64,000 nucleotides of DNA, taken from Rhodoferax sp. OV413 (GTDB lineage Bacteria; Pseudomonadota; Gammaproteobacteria; Burkholderiales; Burkholderiaceae_C). Under the pieces are notes generated by a model. The model saw nothing but the letters and a program-made list of their open reading frames with translations. It was not told the DNA's origin and did no database searches. Position numbers and translations under genes: made by a program. The stretch is from positions 1 through 64,000 of the forward strand of contig CAMAWD010000024.1 in the NCBI GenBank assembly GCA_945861785.1, in the 5' to 3' direction. This document shows positions 33,427 through 41,742 of this stretch, one piece after another (the first letter of the stretch is position 1; every line of letters starts with the position of its first letter).

Positions 33427-33594
33427 ATGGAAAAGCGCGGCACCACGTTTCGCGGAAACAAAGCCTCGCTGCCCAGCAAACCCTGCGTGGTATGCGGGCT
33501 GCCGATGAGTTGGCGCAAGCACTGGGCCCTTAACTGGGCCGAGGTGAAGTACTGCTCCGAAGCCTGCCGGCGATCGAAGGCACGTGGTGGTTGA
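33427..33594 (+). CDS. DUF2256 small zinc-ribbon-like protein
   Basis: A 55-residue protein with the DUF2256 consensus LPSKPCVVCGLPMSWRKHWA and VKYCSEACRRSK: two CxxC pairs likely to bind a metal. It is commonly encoded beside FeS-type photolyases, as here, where its end overlaps the photolyase start. Function unknown; ATG 33427 chosen as the only start before the conserved block. Confidence 0.85.
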   Translation: MEKRGTTFRGNKASLPSKPCVVCGLPMSWRKHWALNWAEVKYCSEACRRSKARGG

Positions 33595-35188
33595 ATTGCG
33601 CGCCCTGGTGATCGTGCTGGGCGACCAGCTCGACCTCGATGCAGCAGCATTCGACGGTTTCGAGCCAGGCCGGGATGCAGTCTGGATGGCCGAAGTGGCC
33701 GAAGAGTCGACCCATGTGGCATCGGGAAAGCCGCGTACGGCAATGTTCCTGGCCGCAATGCGGCACTTTGCGCAGGCGTTGGATGCGGCAGGCCGCCCGC
33801 TGCACTATATGCCTCTCGACTCTGCTGATAACCGTGGCAGCCTCGCCGGTCAACTGCTGGCGGACATCGCGCTTCTGCGGCCAACCCGGTTGGTCGTGAC
33901 AGAGCCTGGCGAGTGGCGTGTATTGCAGATACTGAGGTCCGTGGCGCAAGCCTGCGACTTGCAACTGGACGTCCGCGACGACCGGCATTTTTTTTGCAGC
34001 GCGCGCGAGTTTGCCGCACACGCCAAGGGCCGCAAGTCCCTGCGCATGGAGTATTTCTACCGCGAGCAACGCCGCCGCCATGGCGTGTTGATGGACCCGC
34101 AGGGTGAAGACAGCCCCCTGGGCGGCCAATGGAATTTCGACGCCGACAACCGCGAAGCCTTTGGCCCCGCCGGTCCGGGCGCTTTGCCACCACCCATCCG
34201 CTTCGAACCCGATGCCGTCACGCGGGAGGTGATCACCCTCGTCACGTCGCGCTTCGCGGAGCACCCTGGTCACCTCGAAAGTTTCTCATGGCCGGTGACG
34301 CGCGCTCAGGCTCTGCAATCCCTGCAGTCCTTCATCACCGACCGCCTCCCGTTGTTCGGCCGCTACCAGGACGCGTTGTGGCCGGGAAACCCGTGGCTCT
34401 ACCACGCACATCTGTCGGCGGCGCTCAACCTGAAGCTGCTGAACCCGCGCGAAGTGGTGGCCGCAGCGCAGGCCGCCTACCACGGCGGGCATGCGCCATT
34501 GGCCAGCGTCGAAGGTTTCATCCGCCAGATACTCGGCTGGCGAGAGTACGTGCGTGGTATCTACTGGATGCAGATGCCCGGGTACCTGGAGCGCAATGCG
34601 CTTGGCGCCCACGAGGACCTGCCAGGCTTCTACTGGAACAGTGCCACCGACATGGCCTGCCTGAATGACGCGCTGACGCAGACGCTCACCCACGGCTACG
34701 CCAACCACATCCAGCGGCTCATGGTCACGGGCTTGTTCGCGCTGATGCTGGGCGTGGAGCCCCGGCAGGTCCACGCCTGGTACCTGGCGGTCTACGTCGA
34801 CGCGGTGGAATGGGTCGAGTTGCCCAACACACTGGGCATGGGCCAGTACGCCGACGGAGGAATGATGGGCAGCAAACCCTACATCGCCACCGGCAAGTAC
34901 ATCGATCGCATGGGGCCGTACTGCAAGGGCTGCCGCTACGACCCGGCGCAGCGCACTGGCGACACCGCCTGCCCCTTCACCACGCTTTACTGGGATTTCC
35001 TCATGCGACACGAGGCCCCGATGGCAAAGAACCCACGCATGGCACCGCAGGTGAAGAACATGGCACGACTTGACGATGCGCAACGGCAGGCGGTGAGGGC
35101 GCGTGCAGCAGCAATCCGCCGTGGCGAAGTCGGCGCAGCAGTTCAGGCCAAAGGCGCTGCGGCGCTGAAGGCCCAACCACATGCATGA
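33584..35188 (+). CDS. FeS bacterial cryptochrome/photolyase (PhrB-type)
   Basis: A 534-residue protein of the prokaryotic (6-4) photolyase/FeS-BCP family. It has the N-terminal antenna domain (LVIVLGDQLDLDAAAF, DRHFFCSAREF), the FAD-binding helical domain (GWREYVRGIYWMQMPGY, GYANHIQRLMVTGLFALMLG, WVELPNTLGMGQYADGG) and the [4Fe-4S] Cys residues in the KGCRYDP...CPFTTLYW region. It would repair UV lesions using blue light. Start GTG 33584 (or GTG 33587) overlaps the DUF2256 gene. Confidence 0.92.
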   Translation: MVVELRALVIVLGDQLDLDAAAFDGFEPGRDAVWMAEVAEESTHVASGKPRTAMFLAAMRHFAQALDAAGRPLHYMPLDSADNRGSLAGQLLADIALLRPTRLVVTEPGEWRVLQILRSVAQACDLQLDVRDDRHFFCSAREFAAHAKGRKSLRMEYFYREQRRRHGVLMDPQGEDSPLGGQWNFDADNREAFGPAGPGALPPPIRFEPDAVTREVITLVTSRFAEHPGHLESFSWPVTRAQALQSLQSFITDRLPLFGRYQDALWPGNPWLYHAHLSAALNLKLLNPREVVAAAQAAYHGGHAPLASVEGFIRQILGWREYVRGIYWMQMPGYLERNALGAHEDLPGFYWNSATDMACLNDALTQTLTHGYANHIQRLMVTGLFALMLGVEPRQVHAWYLAVYVDAVEWVELPNTLGMGQYADGGMMGSKPYIATGKYIDRMGPYCKGCRYDPAQRTGDTACPFTTLYWDFLMRHEAPMAKNPRMAPQVKNMARLDDAQRQAVRARAAAIRRGEVGAAVQAKGAAALKAQPHA

Positions 35189-35624
35189 CTCCTTCGCACC
35201 GACACTCGAAGCGGCACGGGCCCGGCTAGCCGCAGTGCGGCCAGCCACGTATGCCCGTACGCGCAAGGTGCACTGGCGCGTTGGCGCGGACTGGCTGTAC
35301 GGCCACCTGCTGGACGGCGACCTGGCCAGCAACCACCTCAGCTGGCAATGGGTTGCTGGCACCGGCAGCAGCAAGCCCAGTCTGTTCAATGCCGGAAACG
35401 TTGCCCGCTATGCGCCCGATTCCTGGCACAGCCCCGGCAGTGTTGTCGACATGTCGCACGAGGATCTCGACCGCATGGCGCGCCAACCCATGCAGCAGCC
35501 AGGCCGCCAGGCGTCCCGCGAAAGCAATGCGCCACATGCCTGTCACGGGCTTGTCGAGCCAGTGCTCGGCACAGTTCCGCCGGATGATCTTGGGTTGGCT
35601 GTCAACGAGGTGCCAGCATGCTGA
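35181..35624 (+). CDS. truncated photolyase-like FAD-binding domain protein
   Basis: A 147-residue protein containing the C-terminal FAD-binding photolyase motif LDGDLASNHLSWQWVAGTGS, then SLFNAGNVARYAP and HSPGSVVDMSHEDLD. Full-length relatives are about 270-300 residues; here an N-terminal stub (APTLEAARARLAAVRPATYA) runs almost directly into the motif, so roughly the middle 120 residues appear deleted in frame. It overlaps the photolyase gene by 8 bp. Whether it is functional is doubtful. Confidence 0.7.
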   Translation: MHDSFAPTLEAARARLAAVRPATYARTRKVHWRVGADWLYGHLLDGDLASNHLSWQWVAGTGSSKPSLFNAGNVARYAPDSWHSPGSVVDMSHEDLDRMARQPMQQPGRQASRESNAPHACHGLVEPVLGTVPPDDLGLAVNEVPAC

Positions 35625-36058
35625 GCGACTCCATGCCAGAGGCAGCATCGCTGACCGTGTTGTACGACGGGGCCTGCCCGCTGTGCCGGCGCGAGATCGG
35701 GGTCTATCGCGGCCTGCAACCGCTGCGCTCAGACGCGCCAGTGTGTTTCGCCGACGTGAATGACCCCGCTTTGACACTGCCTGGCGGTACCACCCGTGCC
35801 CAATTGCTGGCACGTTTTCACGTTCGCGGCTACGACGGCCAACTGCTCAGTGGCGCGCGCGCCTTTCTGGCGCTGTGGGCGGCGCTGCCTGGATGGCGCT
35901 GGTTGGCCCTGGTCGGCCGCCTGCCAGGCGCTGCATGGGCCATGGAGCGCTTGTACCGGCTTTTTTTGCGCGGGCGCCCAGCGCTGCAGCGATGGGCGTT
36001 TCGCATGGAGCGTCGTGCGCCACAACGGCCAGACTCTCCCGGCAAACCACCGCGCTGA
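35618..36058 (+). CDS. DCC-family (DUF393) thiol-disulfide-like protein
   Basis: A 146-residue protein with the defining DxxCxxC motif: VLYDGACPLCRREIGVYRGL near residue 15. The C-terminal part has one hydrophobic stretch and a basic tail. DUF393 members are thioredoxin-fold proteins of unproven redox role, often found in photolyase/LitR clusters. It overlaps the photolyase-fragment gene. Confidence 0.83.
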   Translation: MLSDSMPEAASLTVLYDGACPLCRREIGVYRGLQPLRSDAPVCFADVNDPALTLPGGTTRAQLLARFHVRGYDGQLLSGARAFLALWAALPGWRWLALVGRLPGAAWAMERLYRLFLRGRPALQRWAFRMERRAPQRPDSPGKPPR

Positions 36059-36087
36059 TCCACTTCCCCCAACACGAAAACCATCCC

Positions 36088-36819
36088 ATGACTTCGATCG
36101 CCCTTGTCACCGGTGCCAGCGGCGGCATCGGCCGCGCCCTCGCCCGCCAATTGCACGCCCGAGGATTCCGTGTCGCAGCAGTGGGGCGCGATATCGACCG
36201 CCTGGCAGACGTCGAGGCGTCATTGCGTGTAGCGGCCGACACGACGACGCCGGAGGGCGCAGCGATAGCGGTTGCGGCTTGCCAGGAGGCTTTCGGCGCC
36301 CCGCCGACGTTGCTGGCGCACTGTGTGGGTAGTACACTGATCGCGCCTTTGCACCGCACGCGATCAGATGCCTACCGCGAAATCATCCGGGTCAACCTCG
36401 ACAGCGCGGTTTTCATGCTGCAGGCATGGATCACCGCGCTCAAGGGTGAGCGCGGCGCAGCGGTCTTCGCGAGTTCCGTGGTGGCGCGTATCGGCGTCGC
36501 CAACCACGAAGCCATCGCTGCGGCCAAGGGCGGCGTCGAGGCACTGGTGCGCAGTGCGGCAGCCACCTATGCGTCGCAGGGCCTGCGGGTGAACGCCGTG
36601 GCGCCGGGCATGACCGAAACGCCGATGACAGCCGGTATGCTGAAGATGCCTGCGATGCGCGAGGGTGCCGCTCGACAGTACCCGCTGGGCGGCGTACAGA
36701 GCGCCGACCAGGTGGCCGACGTGATGGCCTGGCTGCTGGGCGACGGCGCCGACCGACTGACCGGTCAGGTGATCGCGGTCGATGGCGGCTTCACCACCGT
36801 GCGGCCGCTAGTCAAGTAA
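36088..36819 (+). CDS. SDR-fold protein lacking the catalytic Tyr
   Basis: A 243-residue short-chain dehydrogenase fold: ALVTGASGGIGRALARQL cofactor motif, CVGSTLIAPLH, VNLDSAVFMLQAW, ASSVVARIGVANHEAIAAAKGGVEAL and the closing GQVIAVDGGFTTV. The position of the catalytic Tyr of YxxxK is occupied by Ile in EAIAAAK, while Ser and Lys are kept. It may therefore not be a standard oxidoreductase. It follows the DCC gene in the light-stress cluster. Confidence 0.82.
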   Translation: MTSIALVTGASGGIGRALARQLHARGFRVAAVGRDIDRLADVEASLRVAADTTTPEGAAIAVAACQEAFGAPPTLLAHCVGSTLIAPLHRTRSDAYREIIRVNLDSAVFMLQAWITALKGERGAAVFASSVVARIGVANHEAIAAAKGGVEALVRSAAATYASQGLRVNAVAPGMTETPMTAGMLKMPAMREGAARQYPLGGVQSADQVADVMAWLLGDGADRLTGQVIAVDGGFTTVRPLVK

Positions 36820-36845
36820 CGCGACATGACAACCAGGAGTTCCCA

Positions 36846-37028
36846 ATGAGTGAAGACCCACGCTGCTGCGGCAGCGGCACCTGCATCATCGACACCGACG
36901 GCCGCTGCTGGTGTGGCCAGCGCTGGGACGGCGAGAAGATGTGCCAGGCCCCAGACAGGTCGGGTGACCAGGCTGCGGCGGCGGATGCGCAGGGGCAGCA
37001 GGCCCCTCCTGCGCGAAACGCAGCATGA
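36846..37028 (+). CDS. small Cys-rich protein
   Basis: A 60-residue protein with six Cys in the first 38 residues: PRCCGSGTCIIDTDGRCWCG and GEKMC. The tail is Ala/Gln-rich and low complexity. AGGAG lies 7-10 bp before the ATG, supporting a real gene. The Cys pattern suggests metal or Fe-S binding. No family function known; position as last gene of the light-stress cluster. Confidence 0.65.
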   Translation: MSEDPRCCGSGTCIIDTDGRCWCGQRWDGEKMCQAPDRSGDQAAAADAQGQQAPPARNAA

Positions 37029-37055
37029 CCATCCGTGAGTTCAAAAGAGCCTGTC

Positions 37056-37343
37056 ATGGCAGTTTCCGTGCGCATGGACCCTCTGCTTGAAAAGCAACTC
37101 GAGCAGGCCGCCAAACGCCAGGGCGTGACCAAATCGCAGTTCATCGTGGATGCTGTGCAGCGCGCCCTGGGCGGCAAGAACCCGTACGAACTCATGCTGG
37201 CGCTCAAGGCAGAAGAAGCCCGCCCGCACTACCAGGCACAGGCGACATCCTTTGCAAACGTCGAGCAGCCCTACGACACCGACGCTTCGCGCGCCTTGAT
37301 CGTGAAGAAACTCAGAGCCAAACATGGCGGCAGTGCTGGTTGA
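37056..37343 (+). CDS. ribbon-helix-helix antitoxin-like protein
   Basis: A 95-residue protein with an N-terminal ribbon-helix-helix: AVSVRMDPLLEKQLEQAAKR and QGVTKSQFIVDAVQRAL. The C-terminal part would bind the toxin. It overlaps the PIN-domain gene by 20 bp. ATG 37056 is chosen because the strand of the RHH fold starts immediately. Confidence 0.83.
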   Translation: MAVSVRMDPLLEKQLEQAAKRQGVTKSQFIVDAVQRALGGKNPYELMLALKAEEARPHYQAQATSFANVEQPYDTDASRALIVKKLRAKHGGSAG

Positions 37344-37743
37344 CGCCGGCCCCATGGTCGCGGCTTTTGGCACCAGGCAAACGCGCGCTGCGCATTACAT
37401 CGACCTGTTCCGGCAGGCGGCGCAATTGCACTGGTCGCTCTCCACCACCTGGCCCTGCGTGGTCGAAGCCAGCTACCTGCTGGCCCCGCCGCAGCGCTAC
37501 ACCTTCCTGCGCTGGATCGGCGCAGGAGCCGTCACGGTGTTCCCGTTTCAGCAGGACGCGCTTGAAGACTATGTGGCACTGATGCAGCGGTACACCCAAA
37601 CGCCCGGCACCGAGATGGATCTGGCCGACGCATCGCTGGTCTGGCTGGCCTCCGACACCGGAGTAACCAGCATCATGACCACAGATGTGCACGATTTCTC
37701 GCGCTACCGCCTGGCCGACGGGCGCGGGTTCGACATCCTGTGA
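37324..37743 (+). CDS. PIN-domain toxin (VapC-like)
   Basis: A 139-residue PIN nuclease. Acidic residues of the active site are visible: Asp in VLVDAGPMVAAF, Glu in CVVEASYLL, and Asp residues in EMDLADASLVWLA and TTDVHDFSRY. VapC-type toxins cleave tRNA or rRNA. It pairs with the overlapping RHH gene, making the second toxin-antitoxin cassette of the window. Confidence 0.88.
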   Translation: MAAVLVDAGPMVAAFGTRQTRAAHYIDLFRQAAQLHWSLSTTWPCVVEASYLLAPPQRYTFLRWIGAGAVTVFPFQQDALEDYVALMQRYTQTPGTEMDLADASLVWLASDTGVTSIMTTDVHDFSRYRLADGRGFDIL

Positions 37744-37887
37744 CGAAATACCAAGAAGTTGGACTTGCAACCCCTGTCGTTGGTGACGGGCATGATCAGT
37801 GTGGTGGCGGCATGGGCAACGGGCCTTGAAGCACCCATACGGGTGCCATGCTGCATCGATACGATCAAAAAAGCCCTCCAAAATAGA

Positions 37888-39123
37888 ATGAATATGAATA
37901 TCAACAACTGCATTCGGGCCGCGGCTTTCGCGCTCGCATCGACGCTGACACTGGTGACGCCGGTTGCCGCAGAACCCAAGGAGAAAATTTACGGGAAAGA
38001 CCAAACTTCGCCGTTCGAAGCCGGTTGGCCTCTTCGGACGAATCCCCCCAATCGGTTGGGCGCGTTTGATGGTCGTGGTCTGCATGCCTTGTACTCCAAG
38101 AGGCCGGTGTGGATAGAGCCTGCAGCCAACGGTGCGCCACTGCCGAGCGCCGAAGTCAGCTTCGGATTTCTGCGCGATCCTGCAGACTTGATGAAGCGCC
38201 ATCCCATCATGGCCATGGCACTGGGCAAGGACGGCAAACTGGTCTTTGAGCGCTACCAATTTGGCACCTCCAAAAGCTCGACCTTTGACAGCCAGTCGAT
38301 TGCCAAAACCATCACCGCTCTGACCTTGGGTGCGCTGATTCAAAAAGGAACCGCAGTCGACCTTGATACCAAAATGCTTGGCCACGTCCCGAAGCTGGAA
38401 AAGTCGCCCATCGGATTGGCAACCGTGCGCCAGACGCTGCAAATGCAATGTGGACACCAATTCAAGTGGATCGACGACGGCACCAGTGCAGGCAGCGCTG
38501 GCCAATATGCAGGTGTCAGGTTTGCGGCCGCAGCCAGAGGAGGTCGCAATCTCTATGAATACTTCCAGACCCTCGCGCCCAACACACCCGGTCAGACATT
38601 TGCGTACGACCCGCATTGCAGCGACAGCATCAGCATGTTGGTATCCGAAAAGACCGGAATGCCCCTGCGCAAATTCTTTGAAGAGACGATCTGGAAAAAA
38701 ATCGGTGCGACTTCCCGCGCGGCTTGGCTGAGTCCGTCCCAGAACCCGGAACTCACCAGCGGCGCAAGTGCCTTTTACGCGACGCTTCCAGACTATGCGC
38801 TGCTGGCCAACATGGTGGTCCAAGGCGGTGGGGCACGCGGCGAGTCGGTGATTGCACCTGAATGGCTTGAAAAAATGCGTACCGACACGGTGCCTGTCGG
38901 CAAAGACGAAAACCAGAATTTTGCACGTTATGGTTACCAGGCCTGGGTGCGCACGGACAAAGCGGACAGTTGGTTTGCAGGCTTGGGAAACAACGGACAG
39001 CGCTTCTACATGGACCCCAAAAACAAAAGTTTCATGATTATTTTTGCGCTGGACTTTGACCATATCAAGGAGTCCGACATATTTTGGGAATGGTTCAGGA
39101 AAACACCCATGGAAAAACTGTGA
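37888..39123 (+). CDS. serine hydrolase, class C beta-lactamase/esterase family
   Basis: A 411-residue exported protein: signal peptide MNMNINNCIRAAAFALASTL to about PVAAE. The SxxK motif is SIAK in FDSQSIAKTITALTLG, and YDPHCSDSISMLV lies where the YxN motif would be. Class C beta-lactamase-fold proteins of this group are mostly esterases or peptidases of unknown substrate. G+C is lower than in genes to the left, suggesting a transition into the AT-rich insert. ATG 37888 gives the signal peptide; an upstream TTG would precede it with 43 unrelated residues. Confidence 0.83.
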   Translation: MNMNINNCIRAAAFALASTLTLVTPVAAEPKEKIYGKDQTSPFEAGWPLRTNPPNRLGAFDGRGLHALYSKRPVWIEPAANGAPLPSAEVSFGFLRDPADLMKRHPIMAMALGKDGKLVFERYQFGTSKSSTFDSQSIAKTITALTLGALIQKGTAVDLDTKMLGHVPKLEKSPIGLATVRQTLQMQCGHQFKWIDDGTSAGSAGQYAGVRFAAAARGGRNLYEYFQTLAPNTPGQTFAYDPHCSDSISMLVSEKTGMPLRKFFEETIWKKIGATSRAAWLSPSQNPELTSGASAFYATLPDYALLANMVVQGGGARGESVIAPEWLEKMRTDTVPVGKDENQNFARYGYQAWVRTDKADSWFAGLGNNGQRFYMDPKNKSFMIIFALDFDHIKESDIFWEWFRKTPMEKL

Positions 39124-39275
39124 CCAACAGCGCCATAAATTTTGTAAACGGCGGCTAAATGTCGAAGGTTGTCAAGCGTTGCTCCGCATTCGGACGACTG
39201 GCTGAATCCCCCTGTGGGATTCATGGTCCGCTTGCAAGGCAATCCACCACCCAAGTTAAGCCCCAACGTTGGTGA
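39124..39275. other. gap without gene, right border of the serine hydrolase
   Basis: No coding signal. The gap 39124-39726 holds only the transposase remnant (39276-39590) and AT-rich sequence that leads into the insert; no terminator could be identified with confidence. Confidence 0.5.
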
Positions 39276-39590
39276 TCAACAATGTTTCTGGGTGTTGTAT
39301 TTGTGTGGTTTGGGTCCTGGCTTTCGGGGCTTGGACAAATTTTCTCGATGAACACAGGTGTGCTTTGCCACCAACTTCAGCACATTGCGCAACATCTTCG
39401 CAACCTTCTTGCCCAGCAGCAGCGCCGGCAGCAAAGGCTTCAGGGCTGTGTGCACATAGGCACGGTTGATGCGGACCGATTCGGACAGATCGGCGTTGTC
39501 ATGGCGGCAACATCCTGCACCACCGCCTGTTGCGACTAGCCCGAGACATGCTCGAGATTGAGGCGGTGCTTGAGCCGCTTGAATTACTTA
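39276..39590 (-). pseudogene. C-terminal remnant of an IS4-family transposase
   Basis: Read on the minus strand, KRLKHRLNLEHVSG, a stop, SQQAVVQDVAAM, a frameshift, then VRINRAYVHTALKPLLPALL and KVAKMLRNVLKLVAKHTCVH run to KPRKPGPKPHKYNTQKHC and the natural stop at 39276. This is the C-terminal end of an IS4-type transposase, broken by a stop codon and a frameshift. The matching N-terminal type of piece lies on the opposite strand at 41284-41700. Confidence 0.65.
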
Positions 39591-39726
39591 AGCAACACTA
39601 TTGCGCACCAATTAAGCTATACCAAATCGGCAACAGGTAACCGTTCACAAGCTGAATAGGTTTATTGGAAGAACCAAGCGCTTTTGCATCGATCGGTGAA
39701 ATTTTGATAACGACCAAAACTGTTAG

Positions 39727-40812
39727 TTAACGAGAGCAAATTAGATTTTGCGCATACAAGTCAGTTGACTCCATGCGAACAGTACATCTATCTCCGACCA
39801 TAAGGTCGCCTTCATCTTTAACTCTGCTGCCATTAACCGTGACACTGGTACTTTTTCCAACTGTAACTCTCGCATATCCAGTTATAGAAACGTTACCTGT
39901 AGATGTGTCAATTCTTGTCACAGTACCCGAACTTGATTGTGAAGGACTTGCTGAAGAGCTCGACCTGCTATCTGAACTTGAAGAAGCAGGGGTTGATTCC
40001 ATAACAAGTGAGCCACAAATTTTTGCGATGGTGAGATTCGCTGCACTTGCAGGCTTTTCAATTACCGCCTCGTATCCAATATTCGCTTTGAACATGAATT
40101 GCGCATCACTTTTATTAGGCAGAATTTTGTTATAGCAGGCTAGCAATTGACTATCACTAAGATTACCAGTACAGCCCCCACCTTTTTTTACATCAGCCTT
40201 CAAAGTTTCAGCAAAAGGCGTCCAAGTTTTATGAAAATCAACAGCCTTTTGACTCGACAACTTACCCCCAGTCAATTTCAATTGCGCAGATAAAGCTCCA
40301 TGGCACTCACCGTAGACTGAAGGGTTTGAAGGGCGTTCAATTGGATTCGGTTTATTGGCAGTTTGAACATCATCTAAATTACATGCAAACCCTTTTTTCC
40401 CGTAGCTGGGCAACACCGAAGATGCATTGCTTTTAGGCAAGGTCACACTGCCATTTTTAAATGAAACAACTGCATCCGACTTTTTTAAATCGTCTAGCAA
40501 AGCCGTGAAGTTGTTTGCGCCAACTCTGCTTGAAGCTTCAAACGGTCCTTGATACTTTTTCCCATTGACAGAAATCTCAAATGATTTAAGTTCATTGCCA
40601 CTGTCACTGAACTCTACAAACGAACTTGCACTTGCATTGCCGTTCTCGGTAGGACAGCTGATATAGAGACGGTACTTTTTGACTTCTATTGAGTATTCAT
40701 AATCACCTTGTCCGAAGCCATCAGACCATTTTCCATCCGCCGCATATGAAGAAGGCATAAAGGGCAAGATGAACATGAAAAATTTAATAGTACAAGCAGA
40801 GAAATATTTCAT
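39727..40812 (-). CDS. unrecognised secreted protein with Ser-rich linker
   Basis: A 361-residue protein with a signal peptide (MKYFSACTIKFFMFILPFMP, cleavage after SSYA). A mature N-terminal domain of about 240 residues with eight Cys is followed by a Ser-rich linker (residues about 268-292, SSSSDSRSSSSAS) and a small C-terminal beta-rich domain (TGYARVTVGKSTSVTVNGSR, DRCTVRMES). I do not recognise the family. Base composition is strikingly AT-rich compared with all neighbours and codon use differs (many AAA, AAT, TCA), so it is very likely horizontally acquired. It lies between two IS4-type transposase remnants. Confidence 0.75.
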   Translation of the reverse strand: MKYFSACTIKFFMFILPFMPSSYAADGKWSDGFGQGDYEYSIEVKKYRLYISCPTENGNASASSFVEFSDSGNELKSFEISVNGKKYQGPFEASSRVGANNFTALLDDLKKSDAVVSFKNGSVTLPKSNASSVLPSYGKKGFACNLDDVQTANKPNPIERPSNPSVYGECHGALSAQLKLTGGKLSSQKAVDFHKTWTPFAETLKADVKKGGGCTGNLSDSQLLACYNKILPNKSDAQFMFKANIGYEAVIEKPASAANLTIAKICGSLVMESTPASSSSDSRSSSSASPSQSSSGTVTRIDTSTGNVSITGYARVTVGKSTSVTVNGSRVKDEGDLMVGDRCTVRMESTDLYAQNLICSR

Positions 40813-40871
40813 AAATAAGGACTCGAAAGCAGCAATTTAATTCTGATTTAAAACATTAATTTGACAAGAGC

Positions 40872-40890
40872 ATACTGATCAAATCAGTAT
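40872..40890. promoter_or_regulatory. perfect palindrome upstream of the secreted-protein gene
   Basis: ATACTGAT-CAA-ATCAGTAT has 8-bp perfect arms and lies 60 bp upstream of the start at 40812. TTGACAA (40861) and TTGTCAA (about 40908) also face each other around it. It could be an operator or a hairpin; no regulator is nearby. Confidence 0.5.
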
Positions 40891-40989
40891 TGATACTATC
40901 TTTTTTGTCAACAATAATCTTATCGTCATCGTCTTCTTTCAGTTATTTTTAATCACAATCAATGTCGCGATTTCAGGAAAAATAATATA

Positions 40990-41190
40990 TTAACAAAATT
41001 CAAATGACTGTGGTTTATATGAACACACACATTGATGCAGTTTATCCTGAATCCGTGAGCCGACCACCAGCCAATCCAATATTTTTCTGATTTTTTCTCT
41101 GATATTCAATTTCGCATCAAGTTTTGTCCGTCTCCATGCTTCAAATTCCTCAAACGACCATGCGCGTGCACCCCAATCCACCCAAGTCAA
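40990..41190 (-). CDS. possible small gene, function unknown
   Basis: A 66-codon open frame (MTWVDWGARAWSFEEFEAWR...) in AT-rich DNA. The first 45 residues have protein-like composition with an amphipathic charged helix, but no family is recognised and no ribosome binding site is clear. It may be a fragment of a gene broken during the insertion. The rest of 40813-41283 shows no gene. Confidence 0.3.
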   Translation of the reverse strand: MTWVDWGARAWSFEEFEAWRRTKLDAKLNIREKIRKILDWLVVGSRIQDKLHQCVCSYKPQSFEFC

Positions 41191-41283
41191 GAATAAAACC
41201 CATTAATTTCGAGAATAAGCACAAAAACCGCTTGACATATTAAAAATAGTTTTTCGCGCCAATGAATTTTTTATTCATTGGCC

Positions 41284-41700
41284 AACATGCCCCTTCTCTC
41301 TCTTTTTGTCGATCTTGCCGCGCGCATACGCTCTGCCGAATTTCTCTTGCACGCCGCCCACCCCGAACATCCCAACGCCTTCACCCGCCAGCGCAAGCTG
41401 CCCTTGCCAGCCCTGGTCGCGCTGATGCTCAGCGGTATGCGCAAGAGTATTCAATCCGAACTCGATGAGCTCTTTGCGCAATTGAACAACCAGGCGCAGT
41501 TGGTGCGCAAAGTCTCCGAACAAGCGTTCGCCCAGGCGCGCGCCAAGCTGTCCTTGACGGCCATCCTGTTGCCCAACGATCGGGTGATTGGGCGCGCTGA
41601 ACACTATGGCTTTGTGCCGCCCTGGAGCGGTTTGCGCTTGGTCGCCGCCCCGCTGTACAGCACGCGCGAGAGCGAGCGTCAGATGCTGTTTGCCAAGTGA
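41284..41700 (+). pseudogene. N-terminal remnant of an IS4-family transposase
   Basis: About 138 codons, MPLLSLFVDLAARIRSAEFL at the start, then RQRKLPLPALVALMLSGMRK and EQAFAQARAKLS, the N-terminal domain of an IS4-type transposase. After GLRLVAA the frame jumps to PLYSTRESERQMLFAK and stops, so the catalytic DDE core is deleted. It is inverted relative to the C-terminal remnant at 39276-39590; the two may come from one or two copies. Confidence 0.75.
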
Positions 41701-41742
41701 TGGTGTTGGTCGCCGATTTGGACTGGCAGCCTTCCCCACCCC

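Noticed and set aside
41284-41700. A functional small protein of the IS4 type
   Set aside because: It ends by an internal deletion before the catalytic DDE region, so it is called a remnant.
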